Of a DNA stretch of 42,710 nt, positions 23,201 to 32,708 are shown in pieces. The notes below the pieces were generated by a model. It did no database searches and had not been told where the DNA came from. It was given only the letters and a program-made list of their open reading frames with translations. Every line of letters starts with the position of its first letter. The first letter of the stretch is position 1. The DNA is taken from the NCBI GenBank assembly GCA_030746635.1, contig JASLMH010000016.1, positions 1 through 42,710 on the forward strand. The letters are read 5' to 3'. This DNA is from Alphaproteobacteria bacterium. GTDB lineage: Bacteria > Pseudomonadota > Alphaproteobacteria > GCA-2731375. The position numbers were made by a program, and so were the translations under genes.

Positions 23201-23944
23201 TCAGGCCGGGTCCTTGTGGAAGGGCACCCCGCCCTTGACCTGCAGGGTCGGCATCATCTCGATCATGGTCAGGTCGACATGGCCGGGCGCGTCCAGGGCG
23301 AAGACGATGACGTCGGCGACGTCGCGGGGTTGCAGACATTCGAAGCCTTCGTAGAAGGCTGCCGCCGCCGCCGCCCGGTCCTCCATCAGATCGAGATGCA
23401 GACCGGTCTCGATCCGGCCGGGACAGATTTCGGTCACCCGCACCCGCTGGCCCAGCAGATCCAGGCGCAACGTCTCGGACAAGGTGTGCACCGAGGCCTT
23501 GGTGGCGCTGTAGGCGGTCATGCCGGGGAGGGGGTGGATGCCGGCCAGGGAACCTAGATTGACCACATGGCCGCGATCCCGGGCGATCATGCCCGGCAGC
23601 GCCGCGCCCAGGCAGTTGGCGATGCCTTCGACGTTGACCGCCAGCAGCCGGGCCCAGGTCTCGGCCGAGGTCTCGTGCGCCGTGCCGGCGGCGGCCATGG
23701 CGGCGTTGTTGACCAGCACGTCGACCTGCAAACCGCCGATGGCGGCCGCCACCGCCGCCCGGTCGGCCACGTCCAGGGCGTGGCCCTGGCAGCCGGTCTC
23801 CTCGGCCAGAGCCGCCAAGCGCTCGCCATCGCGGGCGATGGCGTGCACCTCCAGGCCGCGCTCACACAGCCGGCGCACCACCTCGGCGCCGACGCCGCGG
23901 CTGCCGCCGGTGACGACGGCGATACGATAATCGTCGAGGGACAT
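23201..23944 (-). CDS. SDR family oxidoreductase (YdfG/SDR-c type)
   Basis: This 247-residue short-chain dehydrogenase has AVVTGGSRGVGAEVVRRL for cofactor binding, an AIARDGERL motif suggesting NADP(H), the LDVAD acid loop, DVLVNNAAMAAAG, the catalytic Ser in VVNLGSLAGIH and the YSATK catalytic pair, then EICPGRIETGL. The C-terminus MMPTLQVKGG resembles 3-hydroxy acid/serine dehydrogenase relatives. The start ATG at 23944 follows AGGAGAAGCCC. It lies 137 bp upstream of the dehydratase-like gene on the same strand. It is divergent from the amidase gene, with about 136 bp between. Substrate unknown. Confidence 0.88.
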   Translation of the reverse strand: MSLDDYRIAVVTGGSRGVGAEVVRRLCERGLEVHAIARDGERLAALAEETGCQGHALDVADRAAVAAAIGGLQVDVLVNNAAMAAAGTAHETSAETWARLLAVNVEGIANCLGAALPGMIARDRGHVVNLGSLAGIHPLPGMTAYSATKASVHTLSETLRLDLLGQRVRVTEICPGRIETGLHLDLMEDRAAAAAAFYEGFECLQPRDVADVIVFALDAPGHVDLTMIEMMPTLQVKGGVPFHKDPA

Positions 23945-24080
23945 GGGCTTCTCCTGCAGCGGCCGGTTCCGAGGCCGGGCCCGGATATCATACGATCTTT
24001 CCAGGCCAGGCTGGAGCGGCGCCGTTCCTCTGCTACCATGGCCGCCGGATTTCAGACGGTAACGCGTGGAAGGACAACCG

Positions 24081-25502
24081 ATGGCCGACAGCACCCCATG
24101 GCAAATGAGCGCCTGCGACCTGGCCGAGGCGATCGCCGGCAAACGGATCTCCTGTGCCGAGGCGGTCGGCAGCGCCGTCGACCGCATGGGCGCCAGCAAC
24201 GACCGCATCAACGCCGTGGTCGACGACCTGAGCGAAGCGGCACTGGCACAGGCAGCCGAGCATGACCGCGTCCTGGCCGAGGATGGCCCGATCGGCCCGC
24301 TGCACGGGGTGCCGGTGACCATCAAGGAGAATGTCGATCAGCAGGGCCGGGCCACGCCGAACGGCGTCGCCGCCTTCAAGGACATCATCGCCCCCGACGA
24401 CGCCCCGCTGGTGAAGAACCTGAAACGGGCCGGCGCCATCGTCATCGGCCGCACCAACACGCCGGAATTCTCCTTCCGCGGCACCACGGTCAACAAGTTG
24501 CACGGCCGCACCTACAACCCCTGGAACGACTGGGCCTCGGCCGGCGGCTCCTCGGGCGGCGCGGCGGCGGCGACGATGATGGGCTATGGCCCGATCGCCC
24601 ACGGCAACGACATCGGCGGCTCGCTGCGCTTTCCCGCCTACGCCTGCGGCGCCTGCACGGTGAAGCCGGGCCTGGGCCGGGTGCCGGCCTTCAACCCCTC
24701 GGCCACGGTGGAGCGCGGCATGCTGGCCCAGGTGATGTCGGTGCAGGGCGCCATCGCCCGGCAGATCAAGGACGTGCGCCTGGCCATGCGGGCGCTGGTC
24801 CACTACGACCCGCACGATCCCTGGATGGTGCCGATGCCGTTCGACGGGCCGGCCCCGGACGGCCCGATCAAGGTGGCCTTCACCAAAAACACCTTCGATT
24901 TCGAGCTGCACCCCGCCGTCTCCCAGGCTCTCGATACCGCTCGCGATGCCCTTGCCGATGCCGGCTACGACGTCCAAGAGGTTGAACCGCCCTTGCTGCG
25001 CGAGGCGGCCGAGGCCGGCGCCCGCTGCCTGTTCGGCGAGGTCAAGGCGCTGCTGGATGCCGACATCCGCAAATACGGCAGCGATACCCTGAACGGCATC
25101 TTCGATGACTATTACGACTACTTCGCGCCCTACGAGGACAAGGACCTGCTTTTGGCGATGGCCGAGCGGGCCCGTTTCGTGCGCGCCTGGACGGTGTTCC
25201 TGGCCGACTATCCCCTCGTCCTGACGCCGTTCCTGCCGGCCCCGACCTTCGCCTGGGACCGCGACGCCCAGGGCCCCGAGGGGGTGCGCGAGGTGCTGGG
25301 CAGTGCCCTCTACAGCTATTCCATGAACTTCATGGGCCTGCCGGCGGCCAACGTGCCGGCCGACTACAACGACGGCCTGCCCGTCGGCGTGCAGATCGTC
25401 GGCCAGCGCTTCCGCGAGGACCTGATCCTGGACGCCGCCGAGGCGGTGGAGACCAAGGCCGGCGTCATGGCCCACCGCCTGTGGGAACGGGACGGAGATT
25501 GA
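24081..25502 (+). CDS. Amidase signature family protein
   Basis: This 473-residue enzyme has the Ser-cisSer-Lys triad: Lys in PVTIKENVD (about residue 85), Ser in SAGGSSGGAAAA and the nucleophilic Ser in NDIGGSLRFPAYACG. The nucleophile block is NDIGGS rather than the usual SDTGGS. It should hydrolyse a carboxylic amide to acid plus ammonia or amine in the cytoplasm. The start ATG at 24081 has GGAAGGACAACCG before it; the GTG at 24066 is less suitable. It stands alone on the plus strand and ends 12 bp from the convergent HyuA gene. Substrate unknown. Confidence 0.9.
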   Translation: MADSTPWQMSACDLAEAIAGKRISCAEAVGSAVDRMGASNDRINAVVDDLSEAALAQAAEHDRVLAEDGPIGPLHGVPVTIKENVDQQGRATPNGVAAFKDIIAPDDAPLVKNLKRAGAIVIGRTNTPEFSFRGTTVNKLHGRTYNPWNDWASAGGSSGGAAAATMMGYGPIAHGNDIGGSLRFPAYACGACTVKPGLGRVPAFNPSATVERGMLAQVMSVQGAIARQIKDVRLAMRALVHYDPHDPWMVPMPFDGPAPDGPIKVAFTKNTFDFELHPAVSQALDTARDALADAGYDVQEVEPPLLREAAEAGARCLFGEVKALLDADIRKYGSDTLNGIFDDYYDYFAPYEDKDLLLAMAERARFVRAWTVFLADYPLVLTPFLPAPTFAWDRDAQGPEGVREVLGSALYSYSMNFMGLPAANVPADYNDGLPVGVQIVGQRFREDLILDAAEAVETKAGVMAHRLWERDGD

Positions 25503-25514
25503 ATTCGGCGCCCC

Positions 25515-27611
25515 TCAGGGCAGCTCGATCAGGATGTTGCCGAAATCGTCGCGGCGGGCAGTGGCGCCGGGCGGGACCAGGCAGGTGGCGTCGTACTCCT
25601 CGACGATCAGCGGGCCGGTGCGGCCGCCGTCCAGATCGGCGCGGCCAACCACCGCCGTCTCCAGCCAGCCGGCCTCCGGGCCGAAGTAGGCCCGGCGCGC
25701 GGCCGCCGGCGCAATGGCCGCCTCGGTGGCCAACTTCAACTGTTCGGGCATCAACGGCCGATCCGGCAGGCCGCGGCCGATCAGTTCGATGTTGACCAGT
25801 TCGACCGGCTCCTCCGGCCCGGCCCGGTGGCCGTAGGTCCGCTCGTGTTCCTGGCCGAAGCGTTCCTCCAGTTCGGCGATCTTCGCCGCATCGAAATCGC
25901 CGTCGGGCGCCGGCACGCTGAGTTCGAAGATCTGGCCCTTGTAGTGCATGTTGGCGCCACGGCGGAGCTCCAATTGCCCCGGTTGGAAGCCGTCATTGGC
26001 CAGTTGCGACCGGGCCTCGGCCTCCAGGGCGCCCCAGGCCTCGTTCAACAGGGCCGGCGGGCAGTCCCTTAGGATCCGCTTCAGGCTGCGGGAATAGTGA
26101 TGCTCGACGTCGGCATAAAGCAGCCCGAAGGAGGAGAACAGGCCCGGCGACGGTGGCACCACGATGCGCCGCATACCCAGCGCCCGGGCCATGCCGGCGG
26201 CGAACAGCGGGCCGTTGCCGCCAAAGGCGAACAAGGCGTATTCGCGGGGGTCGCGGCCGCGCTCGGAGGAGACGGCGCGGATCGCCCGGATCATGTTGGA
26301 GATGGCGATCTGATGGGCGCCGTGGGCGGCCCGGGCCAGCTCCAGATCCAACGGCCCGGCGATGCGGTCCTGGAACACCCGGGCACCGCGATCGGCCTGC
26401 AGGGGTAGTTCGCCGCCCACCAGGTAGTCGGGATTCAGGTAGCCGAGGATGACGTTGGCGTCGGTTACGGTAGGTTCCTCGCCGCCCATGCCGTAGCAGA
26501 CCGGGCCGGGTCGGGCGCCGGCGCTGTGCGGGCCGATGCGCATGGATCCGCCCGGATCGATCCAGACGATGGAGCCGCCGCCGGCACCGACCTCGGCCAG
26601 GTCGATGGCCGGCACCTTCAACTGGTAGCCGGCGCCGGTCAAAAGCCGCGAGCCGACCATGATGCCGCCGCCGACCTGGTAATCCAGGCTGCGGGTGAAT
26701 TGGCCGCCCTCGATCAGCGACGTCTTGGCGGTGGTGCCGCCCATGTCGAAGGTGATGATGTCGGGCAGATCCAGCTTGCCGGCCAGGGCCTGGGCCCCGA
26801 CGACGCCGCCGGCCGGACCGGATTCGATGATATTGACCGGCTTGCGGGCGGCCACCTCGGCGCTGATCAGGCCGCCGTTCGATTGCATCAGCAACAATGG
26901 CGAAGTCAGCCCGGTCGCGCGCAGGCCCTGGTCCAGGCGGCGCAGGTAGCCGGCGACGATGGGCATCACGTAGGCGTTGATCACCGTCGTCGAGGTGCGC
27001 TGATACTCGTTGATCTCGGGCAGCACCTCGCTGCTGATGCAGCGCGGCAGCTCCGGTGCCAGGCGTTCGATCGCCGCCTCGATTTGCCGTTCATGGTCGG
27101 CGCTGACGTAGGCGTTGATCAGGCAGACGGCGATGGTCTCGACGCCCTCGTCCAGCAGCCGCCGCACCACCCGCTCGACCTCGTCCGGGTCCAGCGGCTT
27201 GTCGACCCCGCCTTGGTGATCGATGCGTTCGTCGACCGCCAGGCGCAGATAGCGCGGCACCAGCGGCGACGGTTTCTCCCAATGCAAATCGTACAGCCGG
27301 GGCATGCGCAGGTTGCGGATTTCCAGGACGTCGCGGAAGCCCCTGGTGGTGATCAGGCCGGTGCGGGCGCCCTTGTGCTCGAGAATGGCGTTGGAGGCGA
27401 CGGTGGTGCCGTGCAGCACCTCCCCCACCTGTTCCGAGGGCACCCCGGCCGCCGCCCGCAGGCCGGCCAGGCCGTCGACCACCGCCGCCTCGTAGTTGTC
27501 GACGGTGGAGGGCACCTTGCGGACGTGCAGGGTGCCGTCCTGGCCCAGCATGACCAGGTCGGTGAAGGTACCGCCGATATCGGCGCCGACGCGGAAGTGT
27601 TCGACAGTCAT
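25515..27611 (-). CDS. hyuA: Hydantoinase/oxoprolinase subunit A (HyuA family)
   Basis: This 698-residue ATP-dependent hydrolase subunit starts with the actin-like phosphate motif VGADIGGTFTDLVML. It continues with LHGTTVASNAILEHKGARTGLITTRGF, the second nucleotide loop ITFDMGGTTAKTSLIEGG and GAGGGSIVWIDPGG, and ends with a small C-terminal beta domain. With HyuB it should couple ATP hydrolysis to opening of a five-membered cyclic amide (hydantoin, N-methylhydantoin or 5-oxoproline); acetophenone and acetone carboxylases are relatives. HyuA is read after HyuB; the stop and start share one base (TAATG). The symbol denotes the family, since substrate is not known. Confidence 0.9.
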   Translation of the reverse strand: MTVEHFRVGADIGGTFTDLVMLGQDGTLHVRKVPSTVDNYEAAVVDGLAGLRAAAGVPSEQVGEVLHGTTVASNAILEHKGARTGLITTRGFRDVLEIRNLRMPRLYDLHWEKPSPLVPRYLRLAVDERIDHQGGVDKPLDPDEVERVVRRLLDEGVETIAVCLINAYVSADHERQIEAAIERLAPELPRCISSEVLPEINEYQRTSTTVINAYVMPIVAGYLRRLDQGLRATGLTSPLLLMQSNGGLISAEVAARKPVNIIESGPAGGVVGAQALAGKLDLPDIITFDMGGTTAKTSLIEGGQFTRSLDYQVGGGIMVGSRLLTGAGYQLKVPAIDLAEVGAGGGSIVWIDPGGSMRIGPHSAGARPGPVCYGMGGEEPTVTDANVILGYLNPDYLVGGELPLQADRGARVFQDRIAGPLDLELARAAHGAHQIAISNMIRAIRAVSSERGRDPREYALFAFGGNGPLFAAGMARALGMRRIVVPPSPGLFSSFGLLYADVEHHYSRSLKRILRDCPPALLNEAWGALEAEARSQLANDGFQPGQLELRRGANMHYKGQIFELSVPAPDGDFDAAKIAELEERFGQEHERTYGHRAGPEEPVELVNIELIGRGLPDRPLMPEQLKLATEAAIAPAAARRAYFGPEAGWLETAVVGRADLDGGRTGPLIVEEYDATCLVPPGATARRDDFGNILIELP

Positions 27612-29404
27612 TAGTCAGCCGCCTGCTCGGACGCCGATGGTTCGTGCCACGCCACCTTGAGGGGTTCGGCCGGGCGGTCGGCGCGCAGTTCGGCCCGGCG
27701 GGCGGCTGTCGCCGCTTCATTGACGCTCCAGTCGGCGGTGTCGACGATGACGCCGTAGTCGTCGGCGGCCGCGCCCGGGCTGACCAGTTCGTTGCGCACG
27801 TCGGCCAGCACCGCCGCGGGGTCCCTGTCCAGGGGATCGCCCCAGCCGCCGCCGCCGGCCAGTTCGTGGCGGAAGACGTCGCCCTGGCGGATGGTCATGG
27901 TCAGCTTGGAGGCCAGCGGTCGGTTCTCCCCCTCCGGGTTCATGGCATTGGCGGACGGCTTGCCGGGCCAGCCGCCGTACAGGCCATAGGGCCGGAACTT
28001 GCGGCGGTCCGAGCGCACCTGCAAGACCGCCTCCTTCTCGAGGAAGCGATAGTCGCGGCGATAGGGCGCGCCGCCGCGATACCGCCCCGGCCCGGCCCGG
28101 TCGGGCACGAATTCGTAGGACAGGATCTGCATCGGCTGCTCGGTCTCGATCACCTCGACCGATTGCGAGGCCATGTTGGCGAACATATTGGCGTTGCCCT
28201 GCAAACCGTCGGCCCAGGGCCGGCCGCCCCAGGTGCCGCAGGCGAAGTCGACATAGATGTAGGGCTTCCGCTCGGCGTCGTAGCCGCCGATCGAGACCCC
28301 GGTGTTGCCGCCGTCCGAGGCGGCGCCGACCCGGTCGGGCAGCATCATCGCCAGGGCGCCGAACATGCAGTCCCCCATCCTGAAACCGGTCAGGCCGCGG
28401 GCGGCGCAGGCCCCCGGCAGCACCATGTTGGCGATGCTGCCCGGCGGCGCGATCACCTTGATCACCCGGAACACCCCCTCGTTGTTGGGGATGTTGGGCG
28501 GCAGTACCGAGCGGATGGCGGCGACGGAATGGGCGACGGTGAAGGACAGGGTGTTGTTGATGGCGCCCTTGACCTGGGGCGATGAGCCGGTCCAGTCGAC
28601 CTCCATGCTGTCGCCCTGTTTGCGGACGGTGACGAACAGGCGGATCGGTCGATCGACGTCGATGCCGTCGTCGTCGATCCAGTCCTCGAAGCTGAACTCG
28701 CCATCCGGCAGTTCGGCCACGGCGGCCCGGGTCAGCCGCTCGGCATAGTCGATCACCTCGCGCATGTAGAGGCGCACCTTGTCGACGCCGTAGCGCTCGA
28801 CCAGTTCGCCGAACTGGCCCTCGGCGACGTGGCAGGCGGCCAGTTGCGCCCGCAGGTCGGCCTTGACCTGCACCGGGATGCGCACGTTGACCTCGATCAG
28901 CGACCACAGGGTGTCGTTGCGGCGGCCCCCCTCGAACAGCTTCAGCGGCGGGATGCGCAGGCCTTCCTGGTAGATCTCGGTTGAATCGGAGGCGTTCGAG
29001 CCCGGCACCCGGCCGCCGACGTCGGCGTGGTGGCAGATCGTGGCGGCGAAGGCGATGCGCTCTCCGTCGGCGTACAGCGGCTGGAAGATGAAGATGTCGG
29101 GCAGGTGCATGCCGCCGTCGAAGGGGTCGTTCATGATGTACATGTCGCCTGGGCCCATCTCGGCCCCGAAACGCTCGACCACCACCGCCAGGGCGGCCGG
29201 GATCGAGCCCAGGTGACCCGGCAGGGTCAGGCCCTGGGCCACCATCTTGCCGTCGGCGTCGGCGAGGGCGGTGGAGAAATCCATGTTGTCGCGCAGCACC
29301 CCGGAATAGGTGGTGCGGCAGATCGTTACCGCCATCTCGTCGGCGATGGCGAAGATGGCGTTCTTGAACAGTTCGAACTCGATGGGATCGGTCAGGTCGG
29401 CCAT
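27611..29404 (-). CDS. hyuB: Hydantoinase B/oxoprolinase subunit B (HyuB family)
   Basis: This 597-residue subunit shows the HyuB landmarks FELFKNAIFAIADEMAVTICRTTYSGVLRDNMDFS, MYIMNDPFDGGMHLPDIFIF, HHADVGGRVPGSNASDSTEIYQEG (probable metal ligands) and, near the end, DVFRHELAGGGGWGDPLDRDPAAV. I start at the ATG at 29404, preceded by GGAG; the track ORF extends more than 300 residues further in a frame that is only antisense to the molybdoenzyme gene. It is translationally coupled to HyuA. The pair is divergent from the molybdoenzyme operon with a 129-bp spacer, so the two units may be controlled together. Confidence 0.9.
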   Translation of the reverse strand: MADLTDPIEFELFKNAIFAIADEMAVTICRTTYSGVLRDNMDFSTALADADGKMVAQGLTLPGHLGSIPAALAVVVERFGAEMGPGDMYIMNDPFDGGMHLPDIFIFQPLYADGERIAFAATICHHADVGGRVPGSNASDSTEIYQEGLRIPPLKLFEGGRRNDTLWSLIEVNVRIPVQVKADLRAQLAACHVAEGQFGELVERYGVDKVRLYMREVIDYAERLTRAAVAELPDGEFSFEDWIDDDGIDVDRPIRLFVTVRKQGDSMEVDWTGSSPQVKGAINNTLSFTVAHSVAAIRSVLPPNIPNNEGVFRVIKVIAPPGSIANMVLPGACAARGLTGFRMGDCMFGALAMMLPDRVGAASDGGNTGVSIGGYDAERKPYIYVDFACGTWGGRPWADGLQGNANMFANMASQSVEVIETEQPMQILSYEFVPDRAGPGRYRGGAPYRRDYRFLEKEAVLQVRSDRRKFRPYGLYGGWPGKPSANAMNPEGENRPLASKLTMTIRQGDVFRHELAGGGGWGDPLDRDPAAVLADVRNELVSPGAAADDYGVIVDTADWSVNEAATAARRAELRADRPAEPLKVAWHEPSASEQAAD

Positions 29405-29468
29405 TGGTGCTCCGCTCGGTTGCCGGCAGGCACCGCGAACTATGCCGGCCCCCGGCCCGGCCGTCCAG

Positions 29469-29498
29469 TTGACGGCATGGGGCGGCTTCCGCTCAAAT
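29469..29498 (+). promoter_or_regulatory. Candidate sigma-70-like promoter for molybdoenzyme operon
   Basis: TTGACG (29469-29474) and TCAAAT (29493-29498) are 18 bases apart and lie 36 bases upstream of the ATG at 29534. The -35 box is good and the -10 box is weak (four of six). This is the only plausible pair I see in the 129-bp divergent spacer. Confidence 0.3.
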
Positions 29499-29533
29499 CG
29501 GCCGGCAGGCAGGGCCAGCATCGCGGGAGCGGG

Positions 29534-32092
29534 ATGACCAACGACGCCGAATTGCGGACGGAACACGAAGAAAGCTGGATCAAGAGCCACTGCCAGCAGT
29601 GCTTCAACGCCTGCGGCATCGAGGTCCAGGTCCGGGATGGCCAGCCGATCAAGATCCGGGGCGACGTCGACGACCCCAACACCAAGGGCCATCTCTGCGC
29701 CCGGGGCCTGTCGGGGGTGGCCAAGTATTACGACCCGCACCGGCTGCGGACACCCCTGATCCGCAGCAACCCGGAGAAGGGCCGGGACGTCGACCCGGCC
29801 TGGCGCGAGGCCGACTGGGACGAGGCGCTGGAGCTGATCGCCGACAAGCTGCGGCAAATTCGCCGGGAGAACCCCAACAAGCTGATCTGTTCGCTGTGGC
29901 CGTTCGAGAAGTATGTCCAAAGCTTCGCCTGGGGCGCGGCGTTCGGCACCGCCAACGGCGGCTTCTCGTTCAGCGGCGTCTCCAACCAGTGCGCCAACCC
30001 GAACCATTTCATCGGCATGGTCACCCACGGCGCGCTGCTGGAATTCCCCGATCTGGACCACTGCAACTACCTGATCCTGCTGGGCTCGGAATACGGCCAT
30101 GCGGCCTATCAGTCCTCGGTGCGGATCTCGCGGGAATTGGCCGAGGCGCGGGAGCGGGGGCTGCGGCTGGTGGTGGCCGATCCGCGCCTGTCGGTGGCCG
30201 CCGGCAAGGCGGACGAATGGCTGCCGGTGAAGCCGGCCACCGATTTGGCCCTGCTGCTGGCGATGATCCACCTCCTCCTCCACGACTACGGCATTTACGA
30301 CGCCGAATGGCTGAAGTCGGGGACCAACGCGCCCTATCTGCTGGGGCCGGAGCGGCATTTCGTCACCGACCCGGGCAGCGGCAAGCCGCTGATCTGGGAC
30401 CTATCGGCCGGGATGGCAAAGCCGTTCGACGACCCGAGCATCGGCGAGCCGGCCCTGGAAGGCGGCTATCACGTCGACGGCGTGCCCTGCCTGCCGGCCT
30501 TCCAGTACCTGAAGGACGAGACCGCCAGCTACACCCCGGACTGGGCGGCGGCGGTCTGCGACATACCCGCCGACACCATCCGCCGCATCACCCGGGAATT
30601 CGCCGAGGCGGCCTGCATCGGCCAAAGCATCACCATCGACGGCCGGGTCTATCCCTACCGGCCGGTGGCGCTGTTGTCGTACCGGGGGCTGCAGGCCCAC
30701 ACCAACGGCACCCTGGCCATGATGGCGCAGGAAACCGTGATGATGCTGGTCGGCGCCCTGGGCGTGCCCGGCGGCCTGCTGCCGAAAAGCATGGACGGCC
30801 GCCGCTTCGGCGGCCCGCCGAACATGCTGGCCAAGGGTCCGGACGGCATGATCCAGCCGCAAGCCACCGGCTGGCACCTGCACACGCCGTTCCGCTACCC
30901 GCCAAAAAGCCTGGATCTGCGGGAATACGGTCCGTTGGCCTGCGACATGGGGCACCTGGTGCCTTTGACCAGCCTGGAGCCGGCCAAATACGGCATCGAC
31001 TACGAGCCCGAGGCCTTGGTGATCTACCACAGCAACCCGTTCACCAACTGTGGCGACCGCGGCATCGTCGAGCAGGCCCTGAAGAAGTTGGACCTGGTGG
31101 TCAGCATCAACATCTACCTGGACGAGACCACCCGGTTCGCCGACGTGGTGCTGCCCGAACACACCTATCTGGAGCGCCACAACCTGATCAACTGGAGCCA
31201 CGACATGCAGGGCCTGCAGGTCGGCCAGCCGGCGGTGGCGCCCAGGCATCGGTCCATGGAGGGCATGGACATCCTGATCGAGCTGGCCGAGCGGGCCGGC
31301 TTCCTGTTCGGCGAGGACGGCTTCAACGCCGGTCTGAACCGGACCCTGGGGCTGCATGGCCAGTTCCAACTGCACCCCGACCGCAAATACAGCTATGACG
31401 AAATCCTGGATATCCAGGCCAATTGCCATTCCGAGGGCGAGCGGGACCTGGCCTGGTACCAGACCCATGGCAACGATTTCCGGCCCCTGCCGGCGGCGCA
31501 CAAATACCGCATCTACGGCGATGCCCGCTTGCCGCTGTTCTACAACACCATCCGCGAGGCCGGCGACGAATTGAAACGCCACCTCTCGGAACACCGCATC
31601 GCCGAACGCCACGGCCTCGACATCAACACCGAGATCTACAAGGGCCTGCCATTCTGGCTGGCCAGCCCGGTGCATGCGGACGACGGCTTCGATTTCTATC
31701 TGATCTCGTACAAGTCCTACATGACCACCTACGCCGACACCGCCACCAACCCGATCCTGATGGAGGTGGCGAAGCGGGATCCGGCTTTGATGAAGGTGGT
31801 GATCAACGCCGCCGCCGCCCGGGCCCGGGGCCTGGCCGACGGCGATGCGGTCTGGGTGGAATCCCGCTTCGCCAAGGCCAAGGGGGTGCTGGGCCTGACC
31901 GAGGGCATCCACCCGCGGACCGCCGCCGTCTCGGGCGGCTTCGGCCGCTGGAGTGGCCACCCGGTGGCCCACGGCAAGGGCCTGAGCCAGAACCCGCACC
32001 TGGCCATCGACCTGGAACACACCGGCATGCTGGGCGGCTCCATGGAGACCACCGCCAAGATCAATATCTACCCCGTGGAGCCCGGCGCATGA
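29534..32092 (+). CDS. Molybdopterin oxidoreductase catalytic subunit (PhsA/PsrA/SoeA-like), no Tat signal
   Basis: This 852-residue Mo-bisPGD enzyme binds a [4Fe-4S] cluster through Cys20, Cys23, Cys27 and Cys55 (CQQCFNACG ... CARG). Cys153 in SNQCANPNH is a candidate molybdenum ligand. Later landmarks are LRLVVADPRLS, PFTNCGDRG, RFADVVLPEHTYLERHN and the C-terminal cofactor-binding domain with GFGRWSGHPVAHGKG. The start ATG at 29534 follows GGGAGCGGG. There is no twin-arginine leader, so the complex should face the cytoplasm, as in SoeABC sulfite dehydrogenase. It is the first gene of an operon with FeS, NrfD-type and ornithine-cyclodeaminase-like genes. The substrate (sulfur compound, aromatic, other) is not readable from sequence. 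Confidence 0.9.
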   Translation: MTNDAELRTEHEESWIKSHCQQCFNACGIEVQVRDGQPIKIRGDVDDPNTKGHLCARGLSGVAKYYDPHRLRTPLIRSNPEKGRDVDPAWREADWDEALELIADKLRQIRRENPNKLICSLWPFEKYVQSFAWGAAFGTANGGFSFSGVSNQCANPNHFIGMVTHGALLEFPDLDHCNYLILLGSEYGHAAYQSSVRISRELAEARERGLRLVVADPRLSVAAGKADEWLPVKPATDLALLLAMIHLLLHDYGIYDAEWLKSGTNAPYLLGPERHFVTDPGSGKPLIWDLSAGMAKPFDDPSIGEPALEGGYHVDGVPCLPAFQYLKDETASYTPDWAAAVCDIPADTIRRITREFAEAACIGQSITIDGRVYPYRPVALLSYRGLQAHTNGTLAMMAQETVMMLVGALGVPGGLLPKSMDGRRFGGPPNMLAKGPDGMIQPQATGWHLHTPFRYPPKSLDLREYGPLACDMGHLVPLTSLEPAKYGIDYEPEALVIYHSNPFTNCGDRGIVEQALKKLDLVVSINIYLDETTRFADVVLPEHTYLERHNLINWSHDMQGLQVGQPAVAPRHRSMEGMDILIELAERAGFLFGEDGFNAGLNRTLGLHGQFQLHPDRKYSYDEILDIQANCHSEGERDLAWYQTHGNDFRPLPAAHKYRIYGDARLPLFYNTIREAGDELKRHLSEHRIAERHGLDINTEIYKGLPFWLASPVHADDGFDFYLISYKSYMTTYADTATNPILMEVAKRDPALMKVVINAAAARARGLADGDAVWVESRFAKAKGVLGLTEGIHPRTAAVSGGFGRWSGHPVAHGKGLSQNPHLAIDLEHTGMLGGSMETTAKINIYPVEPGA

Positions 32093-32703
32093 CCACCTGG
32101 GCGATGGTGTTCGACCTGAAGCGCTGCATCGGCTGCAACGCCTGCGTCGTCGCCTGCAAGATGGAGAACGCCCTGCCGGAGGACGTCTTCTTCACCCGCA
32201 CCTTCGTAATCGAGGTCGGCGCGTTCCCGGAAGTCCGGCGGGTCTACATCCCGACCCTGTGCAATCAATGCCAGGACGCGCCCTGCGAGACGGCCTGTCC
32301 CAGCGGCGCCACCGAGAGCCGCGCGGACGGCATCGTCATGGTCGATCAGGACAAGTGCATCGGTTGCAGCGCCTGCGCCGTCGCCTGTCCCTACGACAAC
32401 CGCAGCCAGCTCACCCAGGAGGCCCTGGACGGCAGCTATTTCGGCCCCGGCCAGCAGGCCGCCTTCGAACTGACCCGCGGCGAACGCTGGCAGGCCGGCA
32501 CCGTCACCAAGTGCGATTTCTGCAGCCGTCGGGTCGATGCCGGACAGGAACCCGCCTGCGTCGCCTCCTGCCCCACCGATGCCCGCATTTTCGGCGACCG
32601 GGACGACCCGGACAGCGCCCCTAGCCGGCTGATCCGCCAGCGCAACGGCCGCCCGCCCATGCCGGAGAAGAACACCCGGCCCAACGTGTTCTACGTGGAT
32701 TAG
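32089..32703 (+). CDS. 4Fe-4S dicluster electron-transfer subunit (DmsB/PhsB/NrfC type)
   Basis: This 204-residue ferredoxin-like protein has four cysteine clusters for four [4Fe-4S] centres: CIGCNACVVACK, CNQCQDAPCETACP, CIGCSACAVACPYD and CDFCSRRVDAG...CVASCP. It should carry electrons between the molybdenum subunit and the membrane NrfD-type subunit. Its ATG overlaps the stop of the catalytic gene (ATGA), ensuring coupled synthesis. It has no signal peptide; in exported complexes it would travel with the Tat-bearing partner, and here that partner lacks one. Confidence 0.93.
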   Translation: MTTWAMVFDLKRCIGCNACVVACKMENALPEDVFFTRTFVIEVGAFPEVRRVYIPTLCNQCQDAPCETACPSGATESRADGIVMVDQDKCIGCSACAVACPYDNRSQLTQEALDGSYFGPGQQAAFELTRGERWQAGTVTKCDFCSRRVDAGQEPACVASCPTDARIFGDRDDPDSAPSRLIRQRNGRPPMPEKNTRPNVFYVD

Positions 32704-32708
32704 CCGTC

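Noticed and set aside
29027-29533. N-terminal extension of the molybdoenzyme ORF
   Set aside because: It is antisense to HyuB, not protein-like, and a good ribosome site precedes the ATG at 29534.
29405-30358. N-terminal extension of HyuB
   Set aside because: It is antisense to the molybdoenzyme gene; HyuB family proteins start near MADLTDPIEFELFKNA.
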